Counted from the first letter of the stretch, positions 20,663-30,940 are shown. The stretch: 64,000 bases of DNA from Nitritalea halalkaliphila LW7 (GCF_000265075.1 NZ_AJYA01000024.1:1-64000); one strand, 5' to 3'. A program made the numbers and translations. Notes: generated by a model from the sequence alone, not told the origin.

Positions 20663-21634
20663 TTAATTTTTCTTGCTAAACTCGAAAAGCTTACGTTTTT
20701 CGTCTTTGCTAAGGGAGTCGTAGCCTTTTTCGGCAATTTTATCGAGGATAGCATCGATTTCTTCTTGCGTCGTCAGGGCACTTCTGCTGGAAGAACTGCT
20801 TTTGCTGCCGAATTTTTTGCTAGGCTCTGACTCCTTTGGACTTCCACCCACGGTGAAGCTGGGGGATTTATCGGGAGACTCTCCTTTTCTGCGGTAGGTG
20901 ACGCGGATAGCAGGACGGGCCTTGAACAGCTTCTCGAAAAACTGACCTACCGTCTGCACGATGCGGCCCAGATCATTCCCCTTTTTCAGCTGGAGGATGT
21001 AGAAGAAACCCATGGCAGCCCCTCCCAGGTGAGCTAGTTCTCCTCCTGCATTGGCACCTGCACTATTCGCGAATGCGATGATGACATAAAAAAGTGCGAT
21101 GTATTTGATTTTAACAGGACCCAGGATTAAAAGTTGGAATGTCCGATTCGGGTCTAAGGTAGCTGCACCTACGACTACTGCATACACTCCTGCACTTGCG
21201 CCCAGCATACGCGAGCTACTCACGGATTCTGAGAACATCGGGGAGATATTATAGATAAGCAGGTACAGCGCTGCACCCGCCAGCCCTCCTAAGACGTAAA
21301 TATTAGCGAGTTTTCTACTGCCGAGGTATTCGTTAACTATCAGCCCAAACCAGTAGAGGAAGAGCATATTAAAAAGAATGTGGAAGATACCTTCGTGAAG
21401 AAACATGTAGGTAAAGAGCGTCCAGGGCTGAAAGAGGAGCTGCCCGAGGTCCGCGGGAAGCATCAGGAAGCCTATTAATTTGCCGTAGGCTGCCCCTGCT
21501 CCTCCGATGGCCATGACGACCCGGAAGAAGAGCATCACGAAGAAGACGATTAAATTAATCGCCAGCAGTTTATACAGACTGTTGTTGCTGTATTTAAATG
21601 CATTTTTTAAGTTATCCCAAAATCCACCGTACAT
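20663..21634 (-). CDS. Rhomboid-family intramembrane serine protease (second of two)
   Basis: Multi-pass protease of 323 residues that cuts proteins within the membrane. It shows GIFHILFNMLFLYWFG (HxxxN), the catalytic Ser in GASAGVYAVV and the catalytic His in AHLGGAAMGFF. The C-terminal tail of about 100 residues is cytoplasmic, Ser/Lys-rich, and ends with EIDAILDKIAEKGYDSLS, a helix common at the end of Bacteroidota rhomboids. It follows the other rhomboid gene by 18 bases, downstream of mutL. Confidence 0.92.
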   Translation of the reverse strand: MYGGFWDNLKNAFKYSNNSLYKLLAINLIVFFVMLFFRVVMAIGGAGAAYGKLIGFLMLPADLGQLLFQPWTLFTYMFLHEGIFHILFNMLFLYWFGLIVNEYLGSRKLANIYVLGGLAGAALYLLIYNISPMFSESVSSSRMLGASAGVYAVVVGAATLDPNRTFQLLILGPVKIKYIALFYVIIAFANSAGANAGGELAHLGGAAMGFFYILQLKKGNDLGRIVQTVGQFFEKLFKARPAIRVTYRRKGESPDKSPSFTVGGSPKESEPSKKFGSKSSSSSRSALTTQEEIDAILDKIAEKGYDSLSKDEKRKLFEFSKKN

Positions 21635-21652
21635 GTTTTACTTCTTATCTTT

Positions 21653-22450
21653 TTAATAGCGTATGCCGCTGTTTCTTTTCCAATAGATGATCATCACTGC
21701 TCCGATGAGGAGTCCTGCTAAGTGGGCAAAGTGCGCCACATTATCGTAAGGGTTTCTGTTTAATAGGTTATAAACGGTGTACAAACTATAGAACAGCACT
21801 AAATATTTCGCGCGCACAGGCATAGGGGGAATGAGCAGGAAGAGCTGCAGGTTAGGGAAGAGCATCGCGAAGGCGATTAATATCCCGAACAGGGCCCCTG
21901 AAGCACCCACCATGGGCACGTTTACTTGATTATTTCTGGCCCCCTGCATGTCACGCACGGCCTGTCGTTCAAGGTTTTTACGCTCTTCGCCTGTGGCGCG
22001 CTCGTAATCATCGATGAAGTCATATACCGTGCTGCGGTACAGGTGGGGATAGTCGCGGACGAAGGCCACGAGGCGATCGGGATCGGGATCGGCCGTGAAG
22101 GCTTCGATCTTCTGATCCATGCGATGCACTTTAAAGGAAGTATACCCGGAATAGAGTAATCCTGACCCGACGCCACATACCATCCACAATGTCAATAACC
22201 GTTTTGGCCCCAAAGATTGTTCCAATAAGGGTCCGAAAACGAATAATCCTAGCATATTCGAAAATAAATGCCAGCCGTCAGCGTGCATAAACATGTAGCT
22301 GATGTACTGGGTGGGGATAAAGCGGGGGCTTTGGATGTAATAGAGTGCCAAAATAGCCTGCAGTTCAGGCAGTATAAAGCTCACCACGAGGAAGGAACCT
22401 ATGGTGATCAGTAGGAGCGATTTTACAGTCGGCGTCAGGTTGTTAAACAT
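21653..22450 (-). CDS. Rhomboid-family intramembrane serine protease (first of two)
   Basis: Membrane protease of 265 residues. Features: GWHLFSNMLGLFVFG (HxxxN), catalytic Ser in GASGALFGILIAF, and catalytic His in AHFAHLAGLLIG. Compared with its neighbour it has a long loop with HRMDQKIEAFTADPDPDR between helices. It lies six bases after mutL and 18 bases before the second rhomboid. The two are diverged copies, not recent duplicates, judging from their different loops and tails. Confidence 0.92.
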   Translation of the reverse strand: MFNNLTPTVKSLLLITIGSFLVVSFILPELQAILALYYIQSPRFIPTQYISYMFMHADGWHLFSNMLGLFVFGPLLEQSLGPKRLLTLWMVCGVGSGLLYSGYTSFKVHRMDQKIEAFTADPDPDRLVAFVRDYPHLYRSTVYDFIDDYERATGEERKNLERQAVRDMQGARNNQVNVPMVGASGALFGILIAFAMLFPNLQLFLLIPPMPVRAKYLVLFYSLYTVYNLLNRNPYDNVAHFAHLAGLLIGAVMIIYWKRNSGIRY

Positions 22451-22456
22451 GCTTCG

Positions 22457-24387
22457 TTAGCTAAAGAAGGAGCGGAGGCGATCCGGTCCTAACTTGATAA
22501 AGGTTTTATTTCCGGCTAGGCCGTAGTTCGGTTGTTCACAGGCGAAGAGCTGTCCCACGAGCGTCTCCATTTCTAATTTATCTAAGGCAGTGCCCTTTTT
22601 CTTCGCGGCGCGTTTCGCGAGTGCGCGTGCGAGGTTTCTCTGGTACCTAAAGACAGTTTATCCTTAAAGTGTTTAAACTGGTCAAGGAGACCTTCGAAAA
22701 GAGCTTTGCCGTCACTGACGGGGACATCAGCAGGAACCCCCTGGATAAGCAGGGTGTCTTGGCCGAAGACGCTGAGCTCGAACCCAAGTCGCTGCAGGTC
22801 TTCCATGATGTCCATAACCAGCGCGAAGTCGGCTGGATGCAGACTGATATGCTGGGGAAACAAGCACTGCTGGCTGGCTCCCTGCTGTTTTTCGTACTGC
22901 CGCATGTACCGTTCGTACAGGATGCGCTCATGCGCGGCTTGCTGATCGATGATAACCAAGCTCCCTGAAAGCTGCGCCACGATGTAGCTGGCATCGATCT
23001 GAAAGGTCATCCCCGCCTGTTCCTTTTCGAGTAGCGGGCGCTTCGGGAGGGTCGCTGAGGATCTATCCTCTTCATTTGCCCGTGAGGCAAAGGTCAGGGT
23101 TTCTTCTTCTCGGGCGAGTTTGCCAGGATCTAGGGAGCTCTGTCCCATGGATTTTGGCGCTGGCGCCCCCGGTTCGGCACCTGCTTCGAAGAGCTTTTCC
23201 CAGCCCCGCGCAGAAGGGCGCTGAAAGCCAGGGCGAAAGTCTATGCGGGTCGAGGAGTGCGCACTTTTATCGGGGTAAATGGTGCGCTCATCAATTTCAA
23301 TACGGTGTTCTTCATCCAGCGTTTCTTGCTGGCGAGTATTTTTCTGGAAATTATCTGTGAAATTCACGTCCAGGTCAAAGTCGATCGTAGGGACGACCAG
23401 GTGCCCTCCGAGCGCCTGACGTAGTGCAGTTTTGACGACACCATAGATGGTACGTTCATCGTCAAATTTGATTTCTGTTTTTGTCGGGTGGACGTTGATA
23501 TCGATATGTTTCGGGTCGATTTCTAAGAAAAGCACATAAAAAGGGTGCAAGTCGGAAGCGATAAGTCCCTCATAGGCAGTGCATACGGCGTGGTGTAGGT
23601 AGGGGCTTCGGATATAGCGATGGTTTACGAAGAGGTACTGTTCCCCCTTCGTTTTACGTGCGAGCTCAGGCTTGCCTACGAAGCCACTGATGGTCAGAAA
23701 GGGGCTTTCTTCCTGCGCGGCGATGAGCTGGCTGCGGTACTGCTTGCCCATCAGAGCCACGATACGCTGCTGTAGTGAGCTGGCGGGCAGCTGGTAGAGC
23801 TCCATGTCCTGCTGGTGGAGGCTCATTTTAATTTCGGGATGTGCGAGAGCCACACGTTGAAACTCCTCCACGAGGTGTCGCATCTCTACGGCGTTAGATT
23901 TGAGGAAATTTCTGCGCGCGGGCACATTAAAGAAGAGGTTTTTTACAGCGATGGCGGTGCCATCAGGAAGTGCTGCGGGCTTCTGCTCCTTTACTTCGGA
24001 GCCCTCTATGAGGAGACGTGTGCCGAGTTCATCTGCGGCGCGTTTGGTTTTCATCTCTACCTGGGCGACTGCCGCGATGGAGGCGAGCGCTTCCCCTCGG
24101 AAGCCAAAGGTCTTGATGGCGAAGAGGTCTTCTGAAGCACGGATTTTAGAGGTAGCATGGCGTTCGAAGCTCATACGCGCATCTGTTCCGCTCATTCCTT
24201 TGCCATTATCGATGACCTGAATGAGCTGCTTTCCTGCCTCTTTTATGAGCACTTGGATGTGAGTAGCCCCAGCATCTACGGCATTTTCTAACAACTCTTT
24301 AAGCGCCGATGCGGGACGCTGAACGACTTCTCCTGCGGCTATTTGGTTCGCGATAGCATCGGGAAGAAGTTGGATAATATCACTCAT
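22457..24387 (-). CDS. mutL: DNA mismatch repair protein MutL (one frameshift)
   Basis: ATPase that couples mismatch recognition by MutS to strand removal. GHKL ATPase motifs are clear: IAAGEVVQRPASALKELLEN, DNGKGMS, RHATSKI and GFRGEALASIA. The transducer domain has NVHPTKTEI and the C-terminal dimerisation domain has IDQQAAHERILYERYM. The frame breaks near 22642 after LSLGT; one lost base restores RNLARALAKRAAKKKG and an ending LRSFFS at 22457. The conserved CPHGRP-type element is reduced to the CEQPNYG region. Its start overlaps the upstream membrane protein gene by four bases. Confidence 0.95.
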
Positions 24388-24800
24388 CTAATCCGTCCCT
24401 TTCTTAAGCGGTTTAAAAATAAGAGGCCTGCGATGGACACACCACCATAGCCCAGTACATATAAAATAACCGGACCAAGGTACACATAACCGAAAAAACT
24501 TCCTACTAAGAAAATAAGTATTACCAGGCGCAAGATGCCTGTTTGGCTGGCGGCGCTACTTTTTCTACCCCCGATGCTGCCACCCTGGGCGAAGGCCCCG
24601 CGGATTCCACTGCCATAATCGCCCTGCAGCCGCTGCCGTTCGGAGTCTTCGCTGGCGATTTTGCCATCGGCCTGCAGTTCGCGTCGGATACGCTCTGTGC
24701 GCTGTTCTATTTCCTCGCGCACGGGATCATAGTAGCGCGGTTTGATGTCGAAACGCATCGGCTTGGCTGTTTTAAAGATGGAGGGAAATTTCATGGGCAA
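24384..24800 (-). CDS. Small membrane protein upstream of mutL
   Basis: A 138-residue protein (or 136 if it begins at the second ATG, 24794). The N-terminal half is charged, with RYYDPVREEIEQRTERI predicted helical. The C-terminal half has two hydrophobic segments (LVILIFLVGSFFGYVYL and VILYVLGYGGVSIAGLLFL) ending in a basic tail. Its stop overlaps the mutL ATG (ATGA). I do not recognise a named family, though small proteins like this precede mutL in related genomes as far as I recall. It is head of the mutL-rhomboid operon. Confidence 0.7.
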   Translation of the reverse strand: MPMKFPSIFKTAKPMRFDIKPRYYDPVREEIEQRTERIRRELQADGKIASEDSERQRLQGDYGSGIRGAFAQGGSIGGRKSSAASQTGILRLVILIFLVGSFFGYVYLGPVILYVLGYGGVSIAGLLFLNRLRKGRIR

Positions 24801-24880
24801 CTCTCTTCAATTTTTACTCTATTTCCTTCGTTACTTGATTGAATTCGCTAAATTCGACCTCTTAGACGAATAAAAACAAG

Positions 24881-24888
24881 TAGCTTTG
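24881..24888 (+). promoter_or_regulatory. Candidate -7 box for the GH3/beta-lactamase gene
   Basis: TAGCTTTG matches TAnnTTTG, 63 bases before the ATG at 24952. No firm -33 box. Confidence 0.5.
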
Positions 24889-24907
24889 TAACGCACTGTC
24901 ACGTTTA

Positions 24908-24915
24908 CAAAGTTA
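24908..24915 (-). promoter_or_regulatory. Candidate -7 box for the mutL operon
   Basis: On the minus strand this reads TAACTTTG (TAnnTTTG), about 110 bases before the small membrane gene. It lies beyond the divergent plus-strand box at 24881, so the two promoters would cross. Confidence 0.45.
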
Positions 24916-24951
24916 TCCTAATTTTCAGGTTTTTAAAATTAAACAGCACCA

Positions 24952-27910
24952 TGACCCGAAAAGTTTACCTCATTTACATGGCTACCTTTCTGCTGCTTTG
25001 GCCTTAGGGGCCCAAACCAAGGACCCGCTCTTAACCCGCGATTATGCGGAGCAGATGGCTTGGGTCGAGGCGCAGTTTCAGGCCATGAGTTTAGAGGAGC
25101 GCATCGGGCAGCTGTTTATGGTGGCGGCCTATTCGAATAAGGGGGCGGCCCATGAGGCGGCGATCGCGCGGCTGGTGGAGCAGGAGGGCGTAGGGGGTCT
25201 GATCTTTTTTCAGGGGGGACCCGGACGGCAGGCCTCGCTGACGAATCGCTACCAAGGGCTGGCGAAGGTGCCTTTATTCTTAGCCATGGACGCGGAGTGG
25301 GGCATGCAGATGCGGCTGGACTCGCTTCCTGCTTTTCCTCGGGCCATGACCTTAGGGGCGCAGACCAGCCCGGAGTTGATCCGAACGATGGGAAATGAAA
25401 TCGGCCGGCAGTTTCGGGAGATCGGCATGCATATTAATTTTGCACCGGTGGTGGATGTGAATGCGAACCCTCGAAATCCCGTGATCGGCAATCGCTCCTT
25501 CGGGGAGGATCCAGTACGGGTGGGGCAGCTGGCGAGCGCCTACATGAAGGGCTTGCAGGAGCAAAAAGTTTTGGCGAACGCCAAGCATTTCCCCGGACAT
25601 GGGGACACGGAATCGGATTCTCATCACACGCTACCCGTGATTCGGAACAGTCGGGCGCACCTGGAGGAGGTGGATCTGGTGCCTTTCCGCATGCTTTTTC
25701 AGGAGGGGCTCACCAGTGTAATGGTGGCGCACCTGCATATTCCGGCTTTAGATGCCACCCCGAATTTAGCGACCACACTTTCGCCGAAGGTGGTGCAGGG
25801 CCTGCTGCAGGAGGAGATGGGCTTCCAGGGGCTGGCCTTCACGGATGCCTTGAACATGAAGGGCGTGAGTAATTTTAATAAGCCGGGGGAAGTCGATTTG
25901 AAGGCATTGCTGGCCGGGAATGATGTGCTGCTTTTCGCAGAGGATGTGCCGAAGGCGAAGCGGCTGATTATCGAGGCGCTGCGCAAAGGGGAGCTCGAGG
26001 AGCGGGTGCTTAATGCGAAGGTGGTAAAGATTTTAAAGGCGAAATACTGGGCTGGCCTTCACCGGCAGGGGCCTGTTTTTACGGCAGGACTTGCTGAGCG
26101 CTTGCATACACCTGCTACTGACGCACTACTAAAAGAATTGTATGCGGCTTCGCTCACGGTTTTGGATAACGAGGATGGCTTTTTACCCATGAAGTTTTTA
26201 GACCTGAACCGTGTCGCCACCCTTACGATCGGCGGCGACGCGAGTGTCTTTCAGGAGAAATTCGATCGCTATGCCGAGGCGAAGCATTTTAGCATCGGAA
26301 AAGGGGAGACGAATCGCGCACTGCGGGATAAGTTGGCGGAGTTCGATGTAGTGGTCGTGAACCTGATGGGTGTCAGTGGGGGTGCGGGCAGTAATTATGG
26401 GCTGAATCGCATGGACATGATTTGGCTGAAGGACCTGGCTAAGGTGAAGACCGTGGTACCCGTGCTGTACGGCTCTCCTTATGCCCTCGCCGCACTTAGT
26501 GGTTTAGGGAATGTGGTGGTGGCCTACGAGAACAATCGTTATGTGCAGGATGTGGTGCCGGAATTACTCTTTGGTGCCCGCGGCACCCAGGCCCGCCTAC
26601 CTGTGACGGCCTCCTTTAGCTGGAGGGTAGGCAGTGGAGAGGATGTTTTGCCCTCTGGCGACTGGGCTTTGCTACGCCTTTTCAGCAGGGCATGAACCCG
26701 GATGCGCTGGAGGAGATCGATAAAATTATGGAGGAAGGCATGCGGCGTCGGGCGTTTCCGGGCGGCGTGGTGCTGGTGGCGAAGTCGGGCAAGGTGGTTT
26801 TCGAGCGGGCTTATGGGGGGCACATGTATGAGGGGGGCACTCCGACGACCGTGCAGTCGATCTATGACCTGGCCTCCCTGACGAAGGTTTTGGCCACCAC
26901 ACAGGCGGTGATGTTTCTCGCAGATCGAGGGCTTCTCGATGTGGAGCAGCCACTCGAGCGCTATCTTCCAGAGCTGCGCCAGACCAATAAGGGCAGGCTG
27001 AAACTTCGAGAGGTGCTGCTGCATGAGGCGGGGCTCAAAGCCTACTTGCCCTACTATTCAGAGACTTTAGAGAAGCGGGAGTGGAAGCCGAGTTACTACC
27101 AGTCCACGCGGCAGCCGGGGTTTTCGCGACCTGTGGCGGCGGGGATGTACGCCATGGATCACCTGCGGGACAGCATTTGGCACTGGACGATTCAGTCGGA
27201 GTTAAGCCTCCGAAAGCGGGGGGGAAACCGGCCTATGTGTATTCAGATCTGACCATGTATTTACTTCAGGAGGTGGTGGAGCGCTTGGTACAGGAGCCCC
27301 TCGATCGTTTCTTAAACCGGACCGTGTATGCACCGATGGGGCTGAGGACCTTGGTTTTTAATCCTTTAGAGAAATTTCCTTTGGAACGTATCGCCCCTAC
27401 CGAGTATGATGTGCTGCTGCGGAAAACGCTGGTTCATGGCTATGTCCACGACCCTGGGGCAGCCATGTTCGGCGGTGTAGCGGGCCATGCGGGCTTTTCG
27501 GTCAGGCTTTTGATGTGGCAGCGGTGCTGCAAATGGCCCTGAATGGGGGCTATTATGGGGATTTAGCCCTTTATAGCCCCGAAACCATAGCCACTTTTAC
27601 AGGCTATCAGTCCTCGATTAGTAGGAGAGGCTTCGGCTGGGATAAGCCGGAAAAAGAATTGGATAAAGGGGGGAGCGCGGGAAAATTAGCGCCTAAATCC
27701 ACTTTTGGTCACACTGGGTTCACAGGAACCTGTGCCTGGGCTGATCCAGATAATGAATTGATCTACGTTTTTCTCTCCAATAGGGTACATCCGAATGCGG
27801 AAAACAACGTACTTCTAAAGGAGGGCTATCGGCAGCGCATCCACGATGTGATTTACAAGTCGATGCAGATAGAATTATTTCAGGAACGCTTAGTAGATGC
27901 CGAGGATTAG
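24952..27910 (+). CDS. GH3 beta-N-acetylglucosaminidase fused to a beta-lactamase-fold serine hydrolase (four frameshifts)
   Basis: One exported protein of about 985 residues. The N-terminal half is a glycoside hydrolase family 3, NagZ-like: IGQLFMVAAYSNKG, FAMDAEWG-like LAMDAEWGMQM, and NAKHFPGHGDTESDSHHTLP, the classic KHFPGHG..DSH catalytic loop. The C-terminal half is a class C beta-lactamase-fold hydrolase: LASLTKVLATT gives SxxK, YVYSDL the Tyr motif, and GHTGFTGT the HTG motif. Frame changes near 24995 (signal peptide), 26664, 27204 and 27491 each fit one lost base. Restored joins include ATPFQQGMNPDALE and SELKPPKAGGKPAYVYSD. Likely role is cell-wall sugar or muropeptide turnover in the periplasm. 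Confidence 0.88.
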
Positions 27911-28003
27911 CGCGTTCGTTTTGGTTAGGTAACGAGAGTCACAGAATTTAATGAACATTTTCCCCCTACTTTGCTGTTTATACAGCATTAAATAGAGAAG
28001 CAC

Positions 28004-29143
28004 ATGAAAATAGGCATTGTTTGTTATCCCACCTTCGGCGGTAGTGGTGTAGTGGCTACGGAGTTAGGTAAGGCACTTGCTAAGGTGGGGCACAAGGTGC
28101 ACTTTATTACCTATAGACAGCCCACCCGTTTAGATTTTTTCAGTGAAAACCTCTTTTACCATGAGGTGGACATTAAAAGCTATCCGCTTTTCGAACATGC
28201 GCCTTATGAGTTGGCGCTGGCCAGCAAAATGGTGAATGTGGTCAAATACGAGCAGCTCGACCTTCTGCACGTACACTATGCGATTCCGCACGCTTCGGCG
28301 GCTTTTATGGCCAAGCAAATCCTGCGTGTGCAGGGCATCGAAATCCCGGTGGTCACCACGCTGCATGGAACAGACATTACCCTGGTGGGAAAAGATCCGA
28401 GCTATGAGCCGGTGGTGACCTTTAGCATCAATCAGTCCGATGGAGTGACTGCCGTTTCCGAAGATTTACGGCAGGCGACCTATGCCCACTTCGATGTTCA
28501 GCGAGATATTCGCGTTATCCCAAATTTCATCGATCTGGACCGCTTTAAAAAGCAGAAAAAAGAGCATTTTAAGCGGGCGATTTGTCCACACGATGAAAAA
28601 CTTTTAGTGCATACCTCCAACTTCCGAAAGGTGAAACGCGTAGAGGATGTGATTCGGGTCTTTTATGAGCTGCGTAAGCGTATTCCTGCCAAACTTCTTT
28701 TGGTAGGGGATGGTCCAGAACGCGATCGCATGGAGCGCCTCTGTAGAGATTTGGGGACCTGCGATGATGTGCGCTTCCTGGGCAAGCTGGAAGCTGTAGA
28801 GGAGGTGCTCTCCGTAGCAGATCTCTTCATCATGCCCTCCGAAAAAGAAAGTTTCGGTTTGGCCGCTTTAGAGGCCATGGCCTGCGAAGTGCCTGTACTC
28901 ACCTCGAATGCAGGCGGAATACCTGAGCTAAACATCGACGGGGTGACGGGCTTCGCATGTCATGTCGGTGATGTGGCTACGATGACCGAAAAGGCCGCCT
29001 ATATGCTGGCACCAGAAAATTTACCGCGTTTTAAGGCGAATGCACTTAAGCGTGCTAAGGACTTCGATGTCAGTAATATACGGCCTATTTACGAGGCCTA
29101 CTACGAAGAAACTATTGCCAAAGCGCACAAGGTCCTGACCTAA
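28004..29143 (+). CDS. bshA: N-acetyl-alpha-D-glucosaminyl L-malate synthase BshA
   Basis: GT4 glycosyltransferase that joins GlcNAc to L-malate, first step in making the thiol bacillithiol. The 379-residue protein begins MKIGIVCYPTFGGSGVVATELG, closely matching BshA, then has HVHYAIPHA and VTTLHGTDITLVG. The donor site has FRKVKRVEDVI and EKESFGLAALEAMACEVPV with the EX7E pattern. The frame is intact. The bacillithiol disulfide reductase ypdA is 10 kb downstream. bshB and bshC are not in the window. Confidence 0.95.
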   Translation: MKIGIVCYPTFGGSGVVATELGKALAKVGHKVHFITYRQPTRLDFFSENLFYHEVDIKSYPLFEHAPYELALASKMVNVVKYEQLDLLHVHYAIPHASAAFMAKQILRVQGIEIPVVTTLHGTDITLVGKDPSYEPVVTFSINQSDGVTAVSEDLRQATYAHFDVQRDIRVIPNFIDLDRFKKQKKEHFKRAICPHDEKLLVHTSNFRKVKRVEDVIRVFYELRKRIPAKLLLVGDGPERDRMERLCRDLGTCDDVRFLGKLEAVEEVLSVADLFIMPSEKESFGLAALEAMACEVPVLTSNAGGIPELNIDGVTGFACHVGDVATMTEKAAYMLAPENLPRFKANALKRAKDFDVSNIRPIYEAYYEETIAKAHKVLT

Positions 29144-29203
29144 ATTCGCTTGTTTCCTAATAAACTTTTGGCTGTAGCGATAGTTCTATAGCCAATCTGC
29201 ATG

Positions 29204-29211
29204 TACTTTTG
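29204..29211 (+). promoter_or_regulatory. Candidate -7 box for the fatty acid hydroxylase gene
   Basis: TACTTTTG matches TAnnTTTG, 58 bases before the ATG at 29270. No good -33 box at the usual distance. Confidence 0.5.
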
Positions 29212-29269
29212 CATGCTTTTTGATTACGCGTTCTTTTCAGTATGCATTAACCAACTATTTAAATAGGAT

Positions 29270-29905
29270 ATGAGTAGCACAATAAAAAAGATTGGGAGGT
29301 TGGACAGGCCTGATAATTCCGGTTCTGCTCAAATGTTCAAAAATCCGACACTGGAGAGATTGTCTCGGACGCATATCAGCATTCCGATCGTATTATTTCT
29401 GGGGATAAGTTCGGTATCCTTTTATTATGCGGTGACGAGCACGACGATAGCGCTTCCGCTTGGTATCGGGATATTCTTAGCAGGAATTTTAGCCTTCACT
29501 TTCGTGGAGTATATGATGCACAAGCATTTCTTCCACATGCTTCCCGATACGAAGTTTAAGGATAAGCTGCAGTATTCCATTCATGGTGTACATCACGATT
29601 ACCCGAAGGATAAGGACAGGTTAGCCATGCCGCCCTTCGTGAGTGCTGCTTATGCGGCCATCTTCTACGGCGTGTTTACGCTGCTAATGCAGGACTACGC
29701 GCTTTATTTCTTGCCGGGATTCTTGGTAGGCTACGCCGCTTATTTGGCGGTTCACTATGCGGTACATGCTTTTCAGCCGCCGAAAAATTTCTTGAAGGTG
29801 CTCTGGGTGAACCATGCGGTGCATCATTATAAGGATCCAGATGCGGCCTTCGGGGTGAGTTCACCACTTTGGGACTACCTTTTCGGAACCCTACCAAAAA
29901 AATAA
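29270..29905 (+). CDS. Fatty acid hydroxylase family protein (sterol desaturase superfamily)
   Basis: Membrane di-iron hydroxylase of 211 residues. Two hydrophobic segments (IVLFLGISSVSFYYAV and GIFLAGILAFTFVEYMM) are followed by the histidine clusters HKHFFHM, HGVHHDYPKD, HYAVHAF and NHAVHHYKD, the expected metal ligands. The spacing and the ending SSPLWDYLFGT resemble fatty acid 2-hydroxylases of the Scs7/FA2H kind, which in Bacteroidota would act on sphingolipid or other membrane fatty acids. The enzyme class is well supported; the substrate is inferred. A terminator follows directly. Confidence 0.88.
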   Translation: MSSTIKKIGRLDRPDNSGSAQMFKNPTLERLSRTHISIPIVLFLGISSVSFYYAVTSTTIALPLGIGIFLAGILAFTFVEYMMHKHFFHMLPDTKFKDKLQYSIHGVHHDYPKDKDRLAMPPFVSAAYAAIFYGVFTLLMQDYALYFLPGFLVGYAAYLAVHYAVHAFQPPKNFLKVLWVNHAVHHYKDPDAAFGVSSPLWDYLFGTLPKK

Positions 29906-29916
29906 AGCATACAATC

Positions 29917-29942
29917 AAGCAGCTTTCGGGCTGCTTTTTTTT
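29917..29942 (+). terminator. Terminator after the fatty acid hydroxylase gene
   Basis: AAGCAGC at 29917-29923 pairs with GCTGCTT at 29930-29936 around a six-base loop, followed by eight or more T. Confidence 0.88.
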
Positions 29943-30021
29943 GCCCGTAGGGCAAAGCATGTTCAAGAAAACCCTGCGGCTGCGGCTGCGTTTAATGAAA
30001 AAAATTAGCGGGAAATTCGAT

Positions 30022-30833
30022 ATGAAAAAAATAGGAATCATTGGTTTTGGCTGGCTGGGGGAGCCTTTAGGGCATCACCTGAAAGAGGCGGGCTACACAG
30101 TAGTAGGCTCCTGCACGTCGGAGCAGAAAAAAGAGCGGTTGTGGGCTGATGGCCTGCATGCTGTGTACTTTAAACTGAGCCTTATCCGGAGGGCGTGGCG
30201 TATCAGGCACTTTTTCAGGTGGATGTGCTGGTCGTGAATGTTCCGCCGCGGAGTCGAAGCATGCCTGGGGATTTTTATCCCGAGCAGATGCGCTACCTGC
30301 GTGAAATGATCGAGCAGGCGGGGATAAAGCATGTGATCTTTGCTTCCTCCACCTCTGTTTACCCGAATGAGCGGCAGCTCGCACGAGAAACGGACGCCTT
30401 GCTCTTAGAAACGTCGGAGAGCCCGGGGATTTTAGCGGCTGAGTACCATATGCAAGGCGGCGATTTCAATTGTACGGTCTTGCGCTTCGGTGGTCTGCTT
30501 GGTGTGAATCGCGTGCCAGGGAGCTACTTTTCAGGCAAGGAGGGAGTGGCCGGCAATCCTCCTGTCAACTATATTCACCAAGAGGATGCCATTCGGTTAA
30601 TTCAGTGGGTTATTGAGGAAGGAAAATGGAATGAGGTGTATAATGCCGTGAGCCCATTGCACCCTTGTCGCCGTGAGGTGTACGAAGAAAATGCGCGTAG
30701 GATGGGCTTTGCCCCCCCTGCTTCGTATGCAGAAACAGGAGCTTGGAAGACCATAAGTGCAGACAAGCTGGTGGAGCACGGATTTGAGTTTGTGTTTCAG
30801 GATCCGATGAAGTTTTGGTATCAAAAAGTATGA
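30022..30833 (+). CDS. NAD(P)-binding epimerase-like protein (YeeZ type; one frameshift)
   Basis: Protein of about 270 residues with an N-terminal Rossmann fold (KKIGIIGFGWLGEPLGHHL) and extended SDR features: VNVPPRSR, HVIFASSTSVYPNER and a TVLRFGGLLG block. It resembles the YeeZ group, whose activity is unknown, more than sugar-nucleotide epimerases, because it is short and the YxxxK motif is replaced by EYHMQGG. The frame changes near 30180; one extra C gives KLSPYPEGVAYQALFQVD. ATG 30022 is chosen because it starts directly at the nucleotide-binding strand; ATG 29995 is a possible alternative. Confidence 0.8.
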
Positions 30834-30907
30834 AGTTCCTCTTTCGGTTCGGTCTTGCATGGCATGCATGTGAGTAAGTGACCGAGGCGCGAAGGTCTTA
30901 CAAGCAT

Positions 30908-30940
30908 AAAAAAAGCTATCGGAGAACCGATAGCTTTTTA
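30908..30940. terminator. Bidirectional terminator between the epimerase-like gene and the second SusD gene
   Basis: Perfect 13-base stem, AAAAAGCTATCGG at 30910-30922 with CCGATAGCTTTTT at 30927-30939, and only a four-base loop. It serves converging transcripts. Confidence 0.9.
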
